Source: Duganella callida
GTDB lineage: Bacteria; Pseudomonadota; Gammaproteobacteria; Burkholderiales; Burkholderiaceae_D
Assembly: GCF_004614165.1 (NCBI RefSeq)
Contig: NZ_SPVG01000199.1
Location: 1 to 40,161 of the forward strand
Length of the DNA: 40,161 nucleotides
Direction: 5' to 3'
Below are positions 18,248 to 28,242 of the stretch, in pieces. The notes beneath the pieces were generated by a model. That model was given only the letters and a program-made list of their open reading frames with translations. It did no database searches and had not been told where the DNA came from. Both the position numbers and the translations under genes were made by a program. Numbering within the stretch: position 1 is the first letter of the stretch; each line of letters opens with the position of its first letter.

Positions 18248-18403
18248 TTCTCCTCTTCTTTCGCGTGTGATTTATGCTGCGATCTTACAGATTCACCTGA
18301 GCCAGACGCTCAGAGTGCCTGAACAACGTTACAGTTCGCCTACGGCAGCCTACGAAAACTAATTGCCAGCCGTAAGCGACGAACTTCTACATCTACACGA
18401 GAT

Positions 18404-20425
18404 CTAGCCCTCTGAGATTATCGTTAGCTGAGCTCCACCGCCGCCAATGTCGCCGCCGATAAGGCCCTTATAAGCGGCATTGAGAGATTGGCACTCGCGA
18501 AACCGCACCTTGACTCCACCGGGCAATTCAGACGGAGACGTCCATCCTCGTCGCAGCGCCGCAGAAAGGAGATCGGGGTCGAGATCTAAGCCAATCGTCC
18601 CCGCATGGTATGCAAGCCAAAGTGCAATCTCTATGGATGCGTCATCCTCGAAGCTATATTTTGCGTCGTCATATGAAACGAAGAAAACCTTGGCAGGCTT
18701 TTGTTCCGCTGCAGCCTCCTTGTCGACAAGCGCAATTTTCCCACCTTGGAATGAGGCATGCTGCAAAAAGATTTTGGATCGAAGCAGGCCGGGACGGATT
18801 ATTTTCTGCGACGCTGGTCGAGACATGTGATTCGTAATTGCGGCGACGATGTGGTTAGTAATGTCGCTACGTAGGCGGCCGACCACATGCCAACCATCAG
18901 TGCGTGTTTTTTCCAAGAACTCGCGAAGAGGCATTGCGATGAGCGCGCCGGTATTAAGACGTAGATCGAATTCACGCTCGTCAGCTCCGTGGCCGATCCT
19001 GAGATTTTTCGCAACTAGCTCATTAGGCTTCACAATTGGATTCGAAGCCGCGCGTAGTTCTGTCGTATTCGCTGTTGCAAATACTAGCGTGCGAGATGGG
19101 TCTTGATTTCGGCTAATTGCGTTCAGATCACATTGTTGTGTGATATGAATTAAACATCTGCTGCCATCGCCGATTTTTTCCGGTCCGAGGACACTGCCAA
19201 AAGGCAGGGTACGGCTGATACGCGCAGCCGCGCTTCGTTCATCGTCCATAAAACTCGTCGGCAACGCCGAGCCGAACCAAGTAAAGTGAGACACGAAGGC
19301 TCGCGCGGTCTTGACATCGGCTAAAGGTGAAATCAACCTGTTTTCGATCTGCCCTTCAGGGGTGAGTTGCGCACGAAATTGCTTGTCGAGCTCTGCCACG
19401 GTCGAGGCGACGTCGGTTTGAGCCTCGACGTGGAACAAGTGCTCCCTGCTGAGATATTCGTTCAGATGTTCATCATAAGGATCGTCGTCGCTGACCGAAG
19501 CAAAGTGAATTTGCTGCATCGCCGACGCGTCCAGGTTCCACAGGGTGCGTGCGGCACTCTTCTTCGCACCGTCGAGTGCCGCGAGCCAAGAGGCCATGAA
19601 TAATCTCATCGCATGAGCAACGCCCTTCTGGCGATCCAACTGTTTGAATGCCAATTTCAGGCCCGAGGCGCTGAACTCCGGCTGCATTAATACATCCTTG
19701 GGAAGTACCATTAAGCCTGCGGCACTTATGCCAGCGTTCTCACTAAAGCTGAGCTTGTAACGTACCAATTCAGGATGGGATGACATCAGCACCAATGGAG
19801 GCAATATCCCAAGAGCTGCTTCCGTTGCAAGCCGTTGAAGGTACGTTTCCACTGCGGTAACGGGAGAGGCTTCACCTTGCTCCAGAAATAAATCCAGGAA
19901 TATAGCGGCACATTGTGAAACCTTGCCAAAGGGTGGCCTGGGGGACGCCACGAACTCCAAGTTAAATTCAGGCGCCTGAAACGCGTCCTGGAATACCTGC
20001 TTCAAATTCCTTACCCAAATCGCCCTGGCCGTGAATGGTGCAAGCAATTGCTTAAGAGGCTCAAGTGCGACCTGTTCAAAGGTTTGTGACAGCAATAGAG
20101 TAGAGACGGCCGCATCGCTTTTAAAATATTCCGCAGCGGTGTCGTGGTCCCAATCTGCGGCTCCTAATCCGGGGACGGCCTTCGCGATATCCCACAGGTT
20201 ATCAAATATGGGATCATTGGTATCTTCGATGGTGTCATAGAACCTGGCAGCCAAATTTCGCACGTGGACTTTTTTAAGCTGAAAGAGCTCATCGTCGACT
20301 ACGAGGATTGTCTTCGCAGCAGGGGGAACCAATGGAACTATTTGGCCCTCTGCAGTGCGCTCCATCTCCGCTTCATTGGTATTGGTCGCATTGTCGCCCT
20401 CGACAGACGCATTCTGGTCATTCAC
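18404..20425 (-). CDS. Receiver-domain protein with large insertion, partner of the GHKL kinase
   Basis: A 673-residue protein. After an acidic 35-residue leader it begins a response-regulator receiver fold: TILVVDDE with D44/D45, the phospho-acceptor D178 in AIFLDLF, S215/S216 in LVLMSSHPE, and K243 in LPKD. All receiver key residues are present, but about 130 residues separate the acidic pair from D178, where normal receivers have about 45-50, so a domain is inserted. The C-terminal 400 residues have no recognisable DNA-binding domain and contain a LIHITQQCDL motif. The start overlaps the kinase stop by four bases (ATGA), so the two are co-translated. Likely role: it is phosphorylated by the neighbouring kinase and acts on SspFGH or another partner rather than on a promoter. 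Confidence 0.75.
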   Translation of the reverse strand: MNDQNASVEGDNATNTNEAEMERTAEGQIVPLVPPAAKTILVVDDELFQLKKVHVRNLAARFYDTIEDTNDPIFDNLWDIAKAVPGLGAADWDHDTAAEYFKSDAAVSTLLLSQTFEQVALEPLKQLLAPFTARAIWVRNLKQVFQDAFQAPEFNLEFVASPRPPFGKVSQCAAIFLDLFLEQGEASPVTAVETYLQRLATEAALGILPPLVLMSSHPELVRYKLSFSENAGISAAGLMVLPKDVLMQPEFSASGLKLAFKQLDRQKGVAHAMRLFMASWLAALDGAKKSAARTLWNLDASAMQQIHFASVSDDDPYDEHLNEYLSREHLFHVEAQTDVASTVAELDKQFRAQLTPEGQIENRLISPLADVKTARAFVSHFTWFGSALPTSFMDDERSAAARISRTLPFGSVLGPEKIGDGSRCLIHITQQCDLNAISRNQDPSRTLVFATANTTELRAASNPIVKPNELVAKNLRIGHGADEREFDLRLNTGALIAMPLREFLEKTRTDGWHVVGRLRSDITNHIVAAITNHMSRPASQKIIRPGLLRSKIFLQHASFQGGKIALVDKEAAAEQKPAKVFFVSYDDAKYSFEDDASIEIALWLAYHAGTIGLDLDPDLLSAALRRGWTSPSELPGGVKVRFRECQSLNAAYKGLIGGDIGGGGAQLTIISEG

Positions 20426-22785
20426 TCAATTCCCTCCCTCGGCAGTTCAAGTACAAACGTTCTGAGCCTTCCGTCTGGTTCTCCCGTTGAGTCCAGATAG
20501 AGTTTCCCGCCATGATATTCGACAAGTTCGCGCGCGATGTAGAGGCCGAGTCCCTTGCCGCGCTTTCGCATGGTGAAGTAGGGGCGGAAAACAGATTCGC
20601 CATGCAACGGATCGATCCCAGGGCCGTTGTCGGTCACCATAATTACGCTCGACAGCGTATCAAGCTCAACCACAATGCGCCGGTGTTCTTCACCGTCTTT
20701 CAGTCCCTGTTGAACCCAGTAAGCTGAGTTAGTCAACAGGTTTTCCAAAACCTGTGCGATCAGACCTCGGACGAGTAGGACTTCGAAGACCTGCGTAGTC
20801 GCGGGTTTGCCGTCGACTAGCACGACGCAGTCAATTAAGTGGCGCCGGAACCGTGCATCAAAACCGCCGACAACAGTCTTCAACTGAGCTACAACATTGA
20901 AGCGCTCTTTGCGATTACGCCCCGAAGGGCTTAGGACGTCGACTGAACTGATTCGCTTGCTTGTAGCTTTGATTTGCGACTGCAGATTGTCGATCAGCCC
21001 GACCAGCGGAGCGTCATTAGCGGTGGCCTTGCGCAGGTGAAGTAGCAGATCGCCTGTGCTTTGAGTCAGGCGTGTAAGCTCGTGAACGACGATCTCGACG
21101 ACTAATCCGATATTCGCGAGCTCTAACAATTCAACTCGGGTCTCACGCGCGAGTTGAAGCGCTCCTCTGATCGTTTCTACATACTCGACTTGCGCCACCA
21201 ACGAGCGTCGAACATCTTCAATCTTAGGTTGCACTGTTGCCGGTACGGACCTTGCAATTTCTTCAACCGTCATCAATGTGTTTTTTAGCGAATCCTCAGA
21301 TCGCTTGAGACTTTCCTCGGCAGACTCTTCCTCGATAGCCTTCTTCACCTCAACCTGTTTGATCGCATCAATATGGGAGCGCAGATCTTTGACAAGGATT
21401 TCGCCAAAGAGCGCGACCAAAAGAGTTTGCTCCGGACACGAAACAAGACGTTCGCGGTTAGCCGCATCAATAAGGCGGGGATTTCCCTCTGACGAAATGG
21501 CGATGGCCCCCACGGTCTGGTAGCGATTCAGCATAAAGCCTTTAGTCTTTAATGCCTTTCCGTCCCACTCTAACCAATCGTCCTCCATCCCTCCCGTTTG
21601 GCCCACCCTGAATCCGTCACGGTAAACTGCAAATCCACCGCACCATACGTTCAACTCAGCGAGCATTTTCGGTTTGGGATTATCAAGGGTGCCAACTATT
21701 AACGCTCTGTTGAACCAGTGGCACGATGCAGTGAAAGGACCAAGATTGCGGCAGGCTTGGGTCGGCACCCCAGCTAGGGCGGCTAGCTCGTCAAGCGTCC
21801 ACGTCCGAATCTCAGGGCTTGATGCCCCTTTCCAAAACACCTCCCTACGGAGCGCTACTGCGTTTCCGTCCGTTGGACTAGGTGTGTATTTGATCTCGCA
21901 TCTGAACTGTGCGACCTCCAACAGCCAAGAGGGGATCGGAGCTATCGACAACCTGTGTCCATTGAGAAGAACGTCAATAGGATACGGACGTCGGGGCTTT
22001 GCAAATGGATCCTGAAGCCGCCGAACATACTTGTTAAGAAAGTCGTTCACCTTCGCTGCCGACCAATTGGCCAAGAGCTCGTTAATGCGAATCACTGTGC
22101 CATGAACCTCAGCCGAATCGCGATTGCCTTCTGATACTTCGAAAAGGACACTTCCGAGTTCTGCTCCGGGTTCATCGAATTTCTTCCAGTCGAACTGAAT
22201 ATAATTCCAGCGAGCGTCTCCAGCAACTTTCGAGCTAACGGTCGCGATCTCACCCAGCTTCATCATGGAAAGGCGGCCAATACCTTTCTCGCCGAGGATC
22301 GTTCGGGTCGCTCGCTTCTTCTCAATCAGTTTGTTGGGGGTCCCAACCATCATGAACTTGTCACGGAGCTCGTCTGCTGACATGCCATGACCCGTATCTC
22401 TTACTTCAATCCAAAAGCTCTCATGTAGAAATGTGCGGAGGAAATCGCAAAGCTCATCCTGAGTTGAGCCGTTGCCGTTGAATAGTCGAAGTGCACTTGC
22501 TCGCTGCTCCATCGTCAGATCAGGCGAGAGCGTCTTTTCCAAGCGCTCTATAGCTACCTTTACGGTAATTTTTCTTGCCGATAGCTGCTCTTGAACAAGC
22601 GCGACAGCCGCCGCGTCAGCAGGAGCAGAGATTGCAACTACTGTTCGCGGAGATTCAGCGTCGAATCCGTTCTTTATGAGCTCGTAAAGAGCCATTTCAT
22701 CAGACGTGATTAGCTCGGCCCCCAACTGACGCATCGCGCGAGCCGCGACGCGAAAGGGTTGCGCCCCTCGTGACTGTTCAGTCAT
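20422..22785 (-). CDS. Double-GHKL histidine kinase-like protein
   Basis: A 787-residue soluble protein with two ATP-binding GHKL modules. The N-terminal one is Hsp90/MORC-like: ELIKNGFDA with N39 and D42, VRDTGHGM with D130, and GEKGIG at 165-170. The C-terminal one is a histidine kinase core: H568 in VVHELTRL (phospho-acceptor helix), the N-box around N686 (LENLLTNSA), DNGPGID from 719, and GKGLGL near 743-748. No membrane segment is seen. The ATG at 22785 follows GAGGTGG; a GTG at 22821 would add 12 residues. It lies 51 bases after sspH and overlaps the receiver gene, so it belongs to the sspFGH transcript. An intracellular sensor kinase inside a defence operon is the plain reading. Confidence 0.8.
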   Translation of the reverse strand: MTEQSRGAQPFRVAARAMRQLGAELITSDEMALYELIKNGFDAESPRTVVAISAPADAAAVALVQEQLSARKITVKVAIERLEKTLSPDLTMEQRASALRLFNGNGSTQDELCDFLRTFLHESFWIEVRDTGHGMSADELRDKFMMVGTPNKLIEKKRATRTILGEKGIGRLSMMKLGEIATVSSKVAGDARWNYIQFDWKKFDEPGAELGSVLFEVSEGNRDSAEVHGTVIRINELLANWSAAKVNDFLNKYVRRLQDPFAKPRRPYPIDVLLNGHRLSIAPIPSWLLEVAQFRCEIKYTPSPTDGNAVALRREVFWKGASSPEIRTWTLDELAALAGVPTQACRNLGPFTASCHWFNRALIVGTLDNPKPKMLAELNVWCGGFAVYRDGFRVGQTGGMEDDWLEWDGKALKTKGFMLNRYQTVGAIAISSEGNPRLIDAANRERLVSCPEQTLLVALFGEILVKDLRSHIDAIKQVEVKKAIEEESAEESLKRSEDSLKNTLMTVEEIARSVPATVQPKIEDVRRSLVAQVEYVETIRGALQLARETRVELLELANIGLVVEIVVHELTRLTQSTGDLLLHLRKATANDAPLVGLIDNLQSQIKATSKRISSVDVLSPSGRNRKERFNVVAQLKTVVGGFDARFRRHLIDCVVLVDGKPATTQVFEVLLVRGLIAQVLENLLTNSAYWVQQGLKDGEEHRRIVVELDTLSSVIMVTDNGPGIDPLHGESVFRPYFTMRKRGKGLGLYIARELVEYHGGKLYLDSTGEPDGRLRTFVLELPREGIE

Positions 22786-22836
22786 TGTCCACCTCAGTGC
22801 GGTCCTTATGCCACATGGCACTCACCATTATCGTGT

Positions 22837-25800
22837 TCATATTTGCTCCTCCGCGATTGCGGCGACGGCCGCCTCAATATCTTGATCCGACAGGAATGGA
22901 GCTTGAGCAAACACGAGACCTTGCTCGCCGTTCAGTTTGGCGGCCATGTGACCGCGGCCCAACAGCAATTCAGCTCCAGGACGGTCGAGTGCAATCTTAG
23001 AGGTAGCCTCACTGGAGACTTTTAAGATAAGCCGGTTGCCTAAGTTTTCTCGAAGCTGCATGGGCATAACATCCTTATCTGGACGTTGTGCTGCAAATAT
23101 AAGGTGAATTCCAGCCGCTCGGGCTTTAACGCCAAGGCGCTGGACAGCTGCGCCTACCTTGGCTTTATAGGCATCGTCGAGCATCCAATCAGCAAATTCG
23201 TCGTGAACCAGAAATACCATCGGCAGACGCTCTTCTGCTGAGATCTTTGAGTTGTATGTCGGCAAATCGCGCGCCCTGGCCTTTGCAAAAGCACGGTATC
23301 GATCCTCCATTTCTTGAACGAGCGCTTCGAGCACCTCTCCAGCTTTGTCTTTTGTTGTGACGATTTCATCTCGCATGTGCGGCAAATCGGCTAAAGGGGC
23401 ATAGTCCACACCCATCTTAGGGTCGATCAATATGATTTGCGCTAGATCTTTCGAGTTTGTAGCGGCGATATCCAAAAGCAGCGCCTGAATTAGCACTGAT
23501 TTTCCGCTGCCAGTTGCGCCGGCCACCAGTGAATGTGGTTCGTGAGATGAAAGCCCGCCAAACTCCGCTCCGAGGTTTAGATACAGAAGTGCGCCGTTGA
23601 TCTCTTGGACACCCAGGAGGAAGGAGGTATTGATACCCGCAACGTTGCGGTTAATCTCGCGGCGTGACCAAAGCTCCCAGAGTGAAACGGCCTGGCGTTT
23701 GGAACTTGCCACGGTCACGACGATCTCACCAGGCTTGGGCTGTACGGTAACAAGATTGATCGCATGTGTGGTCAGAAGTTGGGTGCGTTTGTTCTCAATG
23801 TCCTCAACGCGCAGTCGGTCGGAACCGGCCAAGCGCACTAAGCACCCATTGGGCGTCAAACGCGTGCCGAGAACGACCGCCTGCATGCCATAACTATTAA
23901 GCGCCGCTTTGAGTCTCTTTGTTACATCTTGCGCCCACTCTTCCCGTTCTACATCGGCCTCAGCGCCGCCCGCGAACTTAGCGGAGACCAGTCTGGAGAG
24001 TGATGTACCGAGATTGATGCACGTGACGGGAGCAACCCGAGCGGGAGGCTGATCCTGAGTTTGGGGAAAATGATCCCGGTCCAGCGCTCTGTCTTCGGCC
24101 ACTGGTTCCAGACCACTTGACGAATCTAGCATATCGGAACTAGCAATCGTTGGCGTTCCATCTGCTATTACTTCTGCAGGACCATTCGCGAGTTGGCTTA
24201 TGGCGGCAAGCCATGGCACTCGTGGAGCGGGCTTTCTGAAACTGTGCCCCGACCATGGCTGATGAGAACCTAACCCGGCACGGGCTTCGAATCCATCATG
24301 TCCTTTGGCGTAAGCCTCGGCAAGTTTTCGTAGGTCAGGCCTGTCAAAAACCTCTTGCCAGGCCTGAACACCATCAGCCTCCTCGAGGAGCTCTTGATCA
24401 GAATTGGAGGAGGAGCCGGCATCTGAGGTATGAACAAAGATCTGAGAGTAGCCTCTCAGGGAAATTTCAACATTACCGTCACGGATCTTTGTTCTTGCCC
24501 GTTCCATGAGTCCCGTCATACCCGGTGGGACATCTGCATCGATAAGCATGTCGGCTAACCGCGCAAGCCAGATGTCTCGGTCAAGCCGGCCGGGATCGCC
24601 GAAGAGTGCCTCACGGAACATGCTCAACGTCGCCAAGAGTTGATCCTTGGAGTCGCGGCGAGCCTTTGCAAGACCGTCGGCACTCACGTACTTTGATTCA
24701 ACGATTGAAATGACAACGCAGACGCCTTCGTCTCGCTCTGCGACATTGAGAGAGAGGATGTCGGCAATGCGACTCTCGGGTTGAGAGAGCCAGCTCGCAT
24801 AGTCATCAAGTAAGAAATAGGCAGTTAAGACGGGGCCTCCACCTGCTGCGGCCTTAAATTCCTCGGCGAGCATATGGCGGCTTAGCACCAGGCCTATCAT
24901 TTCGCCTGCAGAGATCCCTCGCTTTGCCGCACGAAGTACGATGTCACCTGAAACAGAGAGGGCGTCTCGTTTAGCCTTGTCGACCGTCGCCACAATTGCA
25001 TCGGCATCAAGTTGCAAGTTCAGCTCTTCTAGGCGTCGGCGCACCAGGACGCCGAGTAGGCGTAGTTCGGACGTCGAGCTAACGATCATATTACGACCAT
25101 TGGTTGACCCGCGACGATAGCGTACGACAGTGATGTTATTGTGCTGCAGCTGACGTTTATCGAGTAGCTCGTCGTAAGTAGCCACCCATTCGGCTAAATC
25201 GTGTGCGTCCTTGATCATTCCTGCTAAAGCGGGGCTTTGTAGCGAAATGCGACGGGCCGGCAGGTATCGTTCGTCTGGCAACGCATCTGTCTGACGACAG
25301 ACGGCTGCTACTGCTGATACATAGGCCCAACCCGAAGCAGTCTGCCAAGGGCACGTTAGGAATGTGGTCGATTTAAGCTCGTTTTCGCCAGAGACGCTGC
25401 GATAAGACCAGCGCGACGGGGCATGCTCCAAATTCGGGCGGTCGTTCGTCCAGGGAACAGGTAGCCATTCTGATTGAGCGGCGCGTGCTACCACGTCATG
25501 GAGGAAGGCAACATCAAAGGCCTTGAATCCATGTGCGCTTTCGGCCGGTGTTGAAGAAATCGGGGTTACTGAAATGCGGAGCTTCGAGATAAAGTTATCG
25601 CTCGTTTCGCTGACGGCCGGTAGATTCGGGTCATCCCCAGCCTTGTTGACCAATTCGCCGTAGACGCTGCGTAGCTTCGCTGGATCGGAATGCCGAACCG
25701 AAACGCTGCACTGGAGCTTCCCATCTTCTTGGATGGAGGAGAGTTCTCGTACAGTTGACAGCGGGAGTTCGGCGGCATCAGCGTTGTATAGCACGACGCT

Positions 25801-28242
25801 AAGGTTGGCCGCCTCATGTGGTTGGAGCCCGACATAGCGCTCCAACAGCTCGCGCGCTTGCTTTGCGGCGGCACCTGGGTCGACATCCGTCATCGCATCG
25901 TCGGTGCCTCTGGTTGGCGACTCCAACAGGCTATATCCGTTGACTGAGCTGCTTTCGGAAACCAGCATTGGTGCGCCGGCGCGATTAAGAATAGCAATCT
26001 CAGGGTAGAAAGGGTGAGCAATTTCGTCAGACAGCTCACGCATGAAAATTTCGCGATCACCGTAAAGAATGCTTCCGCTCGTGAGCAAGTGCGTGGCGAA
26101 ACCAGCCACACGACGCGATTTTACCGCCAACGCCTTCATGCGCTCGGGGTGCCAAGGGGGGACAATCACGGCTGGATTATCACCAGCTACGCGTGCGGTG
26201 CCAACTGAAAGAATCTCGGAGACCAGGCGCGAACGGCACACATCTCCCCGGGCGTGGATCATCAAAGTATTCAGCAGAGCGCCGAAAGAGTCGGATTGCC
26301 GCATGACAGCTTCTCCGTGCAAGCCGGTTGCGACAAAATCTTCCAATGCCTTGATATAGTCCTCTTCGAATTTATCCCATGTCAGTCTGATTTCGTCGCG
26401 CTGCTGCGAAGTCAAACGACCTTCGTCGGCAAGCTCTTTAATTCGTGACTTTATCTCGTGACGTAGGCTTCTCAGCTTGTTGGCGGCAGGAACCAAGGAG
26501 CCGGCATCAGTCGAATAGGTTGCCTCCAGGGTTCCCGTGTCGAGCAAGGATACGTTTTGGATGCCCCCTTTTTTACTTACGAGCCTCCGGGGGACTTCAG
26601 TACAGCCAACTGCTCCTTTTTCCAGAAGGCGGCGCATGTCTGCAACCATCGAAAGGCCAATCGATGTGGGCTTGTAGCTCCAAAGGAGCTGAGTCTTCGC
26701 TAGTTTCGATTCCACACCACCTGAAATCTGTAGAAGTTCTACATCAAACTTGATTTGCATCGCTTGCCTAGAAAGCGAGCTTTGAATCTTTAGCTTCTTG
26801 TTGCGGCTTGTAGCAATCTCCTTTTCTTTCGCAAAATACCGTTCGAAGTCAAACAGGGGGTCGGGTAAGTCGGTCGTGGTCATTCGAGTGACCTTCCAGT
26901 CGACCTTCGCGCCCATGAGCTCTTTCAAGCCACGATACATGGCAGAAAAGAAGGAGCCAGCGTCGTAGTTAAAGCGCTCCCGCCATTCTTTTCGTCCTTT
27001 GTTGACAGTGAAGCGTAAGATACGTTCGCCATCATTGCCAGCGAGTCCTGCATGCAGGCTGTTGACAACGCGAGCAAAGCCATCAAAGAAATCGCTGCAC
27101 TCAATAGGCTTACCATAAAGAGCCTTCTCCCATCGGGCGCAAAGCTTGGCATCTTGCTCAAGCATTCGGCGATGTTTGACAAAAAACTCTTCATCATCTT
27201 CGTTGAAATCAGAACGCCGCTCGCGGGATTTCAAGTCCTCCAATAGTCTTCTGCCTTCTGCCTCGAGGGAATTCTCCTGATCGCAGTCATGGTCAAAGAA
27301 GCGCAACGTTGACTCTGCTAGGCCGAGCTGTTTGTCCTTCGGCTTGTCAAAGGCTAGGTAAACGCCATCTCCTTCCCATTCAAATTGGGCGAGATTTGCA
27401 GCTGCTTCAAAGTCTCCGGCGGGAGCGGCCGAGAAAGCCTCAAGGGCTTGGCGCGCCCCTTCGGATATGTCCGCAGCGTTGGCCTCAATCCGCTCCATCA
27501 GCTCGTCGGGGTCAAGCGGCTGGCCGTTTTGCCGAAGTTTCTTGAGAAGGGGCGCGCGTTGAGTGAAGAGCTTAGCGAATGCCTTCTGCCAAGGCTTACG
27601 GGTCGCCGCAAAAGTTTTAGCGTTAGAGAAGAAAGAGCTGTCCCTAGGAAGACCTGCTCTTGGCAGTGCAAAACCTATAGCATCGCGGATCGGAAGGCCT
27701 CGAGTGGAGATTGCTTCAACGATGTCACCACAAAACTCGCTGAGCTGAATGAGCGAAAGGTCAGAGGAGGTAAGCAAGCCGCCGAGCGCGGCGAGGAAAA
27801 CTGCGCGGTCGTCTGGTACTGGCGAAAGTCCTCCGGCATATAAGGTCGCTTCAACCCAAGGTTCGGGATCGGCCCGCATCTCTTTGGCCCCGATAGCCAT
27901 GACGTGTCCAAGCGTGTCGGCAAGATTGTGTTCGTTGCCATTCGCTGTGAGGATCGACGTTTTAGACGTTTCTGCATTGTTCCGAACATACCCGGCGTTA
28001 TGGGAGATCAGAATCTCTGATGGGAGGCCTTGACCTTGGACTAGGGCCTCCGGAATCATCAGGTCCACCCGGGATATTAAGTTCGGATTGGCAAGAATCG
28101 CCCGAGCGATAGCTGCGATCTGGCTAGACGATAGTTTGTCGAGTCGGAAAAGCGCTGTGGAATCGTCAGCTTGCCCTGGATTAGAAATTCGCTTGGCGAG
28201 AATGTCTGCGCCGACACGTCCGATGATGCGATCTGTCAGCAT
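22837..28242 (-). CDS. sspH: SspH/DptH-like giant ATPase with C-terminal FtsK/HerA domain
   Basis: An 1801-residue protein. The last 230 residues are a DNA-translocase ATPase: Walker A GATGSGKS at 1575-1582, Walker B IILIDPK, a second acidic motif VHDEFAD, and the FtsK-like AAQRPDKDVMPMQLRENLGNR element. The first 1500 residues have no domain I can name. The size and the C-terminal HerA/FtsK domain fit DptH of the DndFGH restriction complex and SspH of SspFGH, which act on DNA lacking phosphorothioate. Its start overlaps the sspG stop by seven bases. Because the modification genes beside it are sspBCD rather than dndBCDE, sspH is the better name. Confidence 0.8.
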   Translation of the reverse strand: MLTDRIIGRVGADILAKRISNPGQADDSTALFRLDKLSSSQIAAIARAILANPNLISRVDLMIPEALVQGQGLPSEILISHNAGYVRNNAETSKTSILTANGNEHNLADTLGHVMAIGAKEMRADPEPWVEATLYAGGLSPVPDDRAVFLAALGGLLTSSDLSLIQLSEFCGDIVEAISTRGLPIRDAIGFALPRAGLPRDSSFFSNAKTFAATRKPWQKAFAKLFTQRAPLLKKLRQNGQPLDPDELMERIEANAADISEGARQALEAFSAAPAGDFEAAANLAQFEWEGDGVYLAFDKPKDKQLGLAESTLRFFDHDCDQENSLEAEGRRLLEDLKSRERRSDFNEDDEEFFVKHRRMLEQDAKLCARWEKALYGKPIECSDFFDGFARVVNSLHAGLAGNDGERILRFTVNKGRKEWRERFNYDAGSFFSAMYRGLKELMGAKVDWKVTRMTTTDLPDPLFDFERYFAKEKEIATSRNKKLKIQSSLSRQAMQIKFDVELLQISGGVESKLAKTQLLWSYKPTSIGLSMVADMRRLLEKGAVGCTEVPRRLVSKKGGIQNVSLLDTGTLEATYSTDAGSLVPAANKLRSLRHEIKSRIKELADEGRLTSQQRDEIRLTWDKFEEDYIKALEDFVATGLHGEAVMRQSDSFGALLNTLMIHARGDVCRSRLVSEILSVGTARVAGDNPAVIVPPWHPERMKALAVKSRRVAGFATHLLTSGSILYGDREIFMRELSDEIAHPFYPEIAILNRAGAPMLVSESSSVNGYSLLESPTRGTDDAMTDVDPGAAAKQARELLERYVGLQPHEAANLSVVLYNADAAELPLSTVRELSSIQEDGKLQCSVSVRHSDPAKLRSVYGELVNKAGDDPNLPAVSETSDNFISKLRISVTPISSTPAESAHGFKAFDVAFLHDVVARAAQSEWLPVPWTNDRPNLEHAPSRWSYRSVSGENELKSTTFLTCPWQTASGWAYVSAVAAVCRQTDALPDERYLPARRISLQSPALAGMIKDAHDLAEWVATYDELLDKRQLQHNNITVVRYRRGSTNGRNMIVSSTSELRLLGVLVRRRLEELNLQLDADAIVATVDKAKRDALSVSGDIVLRAAKRGISAGEMIGLVLSRHMLAEEFKAAAGGGPVLTAYFLLDDYASWLSQPESRIADILSLNVAERDEGVCVVISIVESKYVSADGLAKARRDSKDQLLATLSMFREALFGDPGRLDRDIWLARLADMLIDADVPPGMTGLMERARTKIRDGNVEISLRGYSQIFVHTSDAGSSSNSDQELLEEADGVQAWQEVFDRPDLRKLAEAYAKGHDGFEARAGLGSHQPWSGHSFRKPAPRVPWLAAISQLANGPAEVIADGTPTIASSDMLDSSSGLEPVAEDRALDRDHFPQTQDQPPARVAPVTCINLGTSLSRLVSAKFAGGAEADVEREEWAQDVTKRLKAALNSYGMQAVVLGTRLTPNGCLVRLAGSDRLRVEDIENKRTQLLTTHAINLVTVQPKPGEIVVTVASSKRQAVSLWELWSRREINRNVAGINTSFLLGVQEINGALLYLNLGAEFGGLSSHEPHSLVAGATGSGKSVLIQALLLDIAATNSKDLAQIILIDPKMGVDYAPLADLPHMRDEIVTTKDKAGEVLEALVQEMEDRYRAFAKARARDLPTYNSKISAEERLPMVFLVHDEFADWMLDDAYKAKVGAAVQRLGVKARAAGIHLIFAAQRPDKDVMPMQLRENLGNRLILKVSSEATSKIALDRPGAELLLGRGHMAAKLNGEQGLVFAQAPFLSDQDIEAAVAAIAEEQI

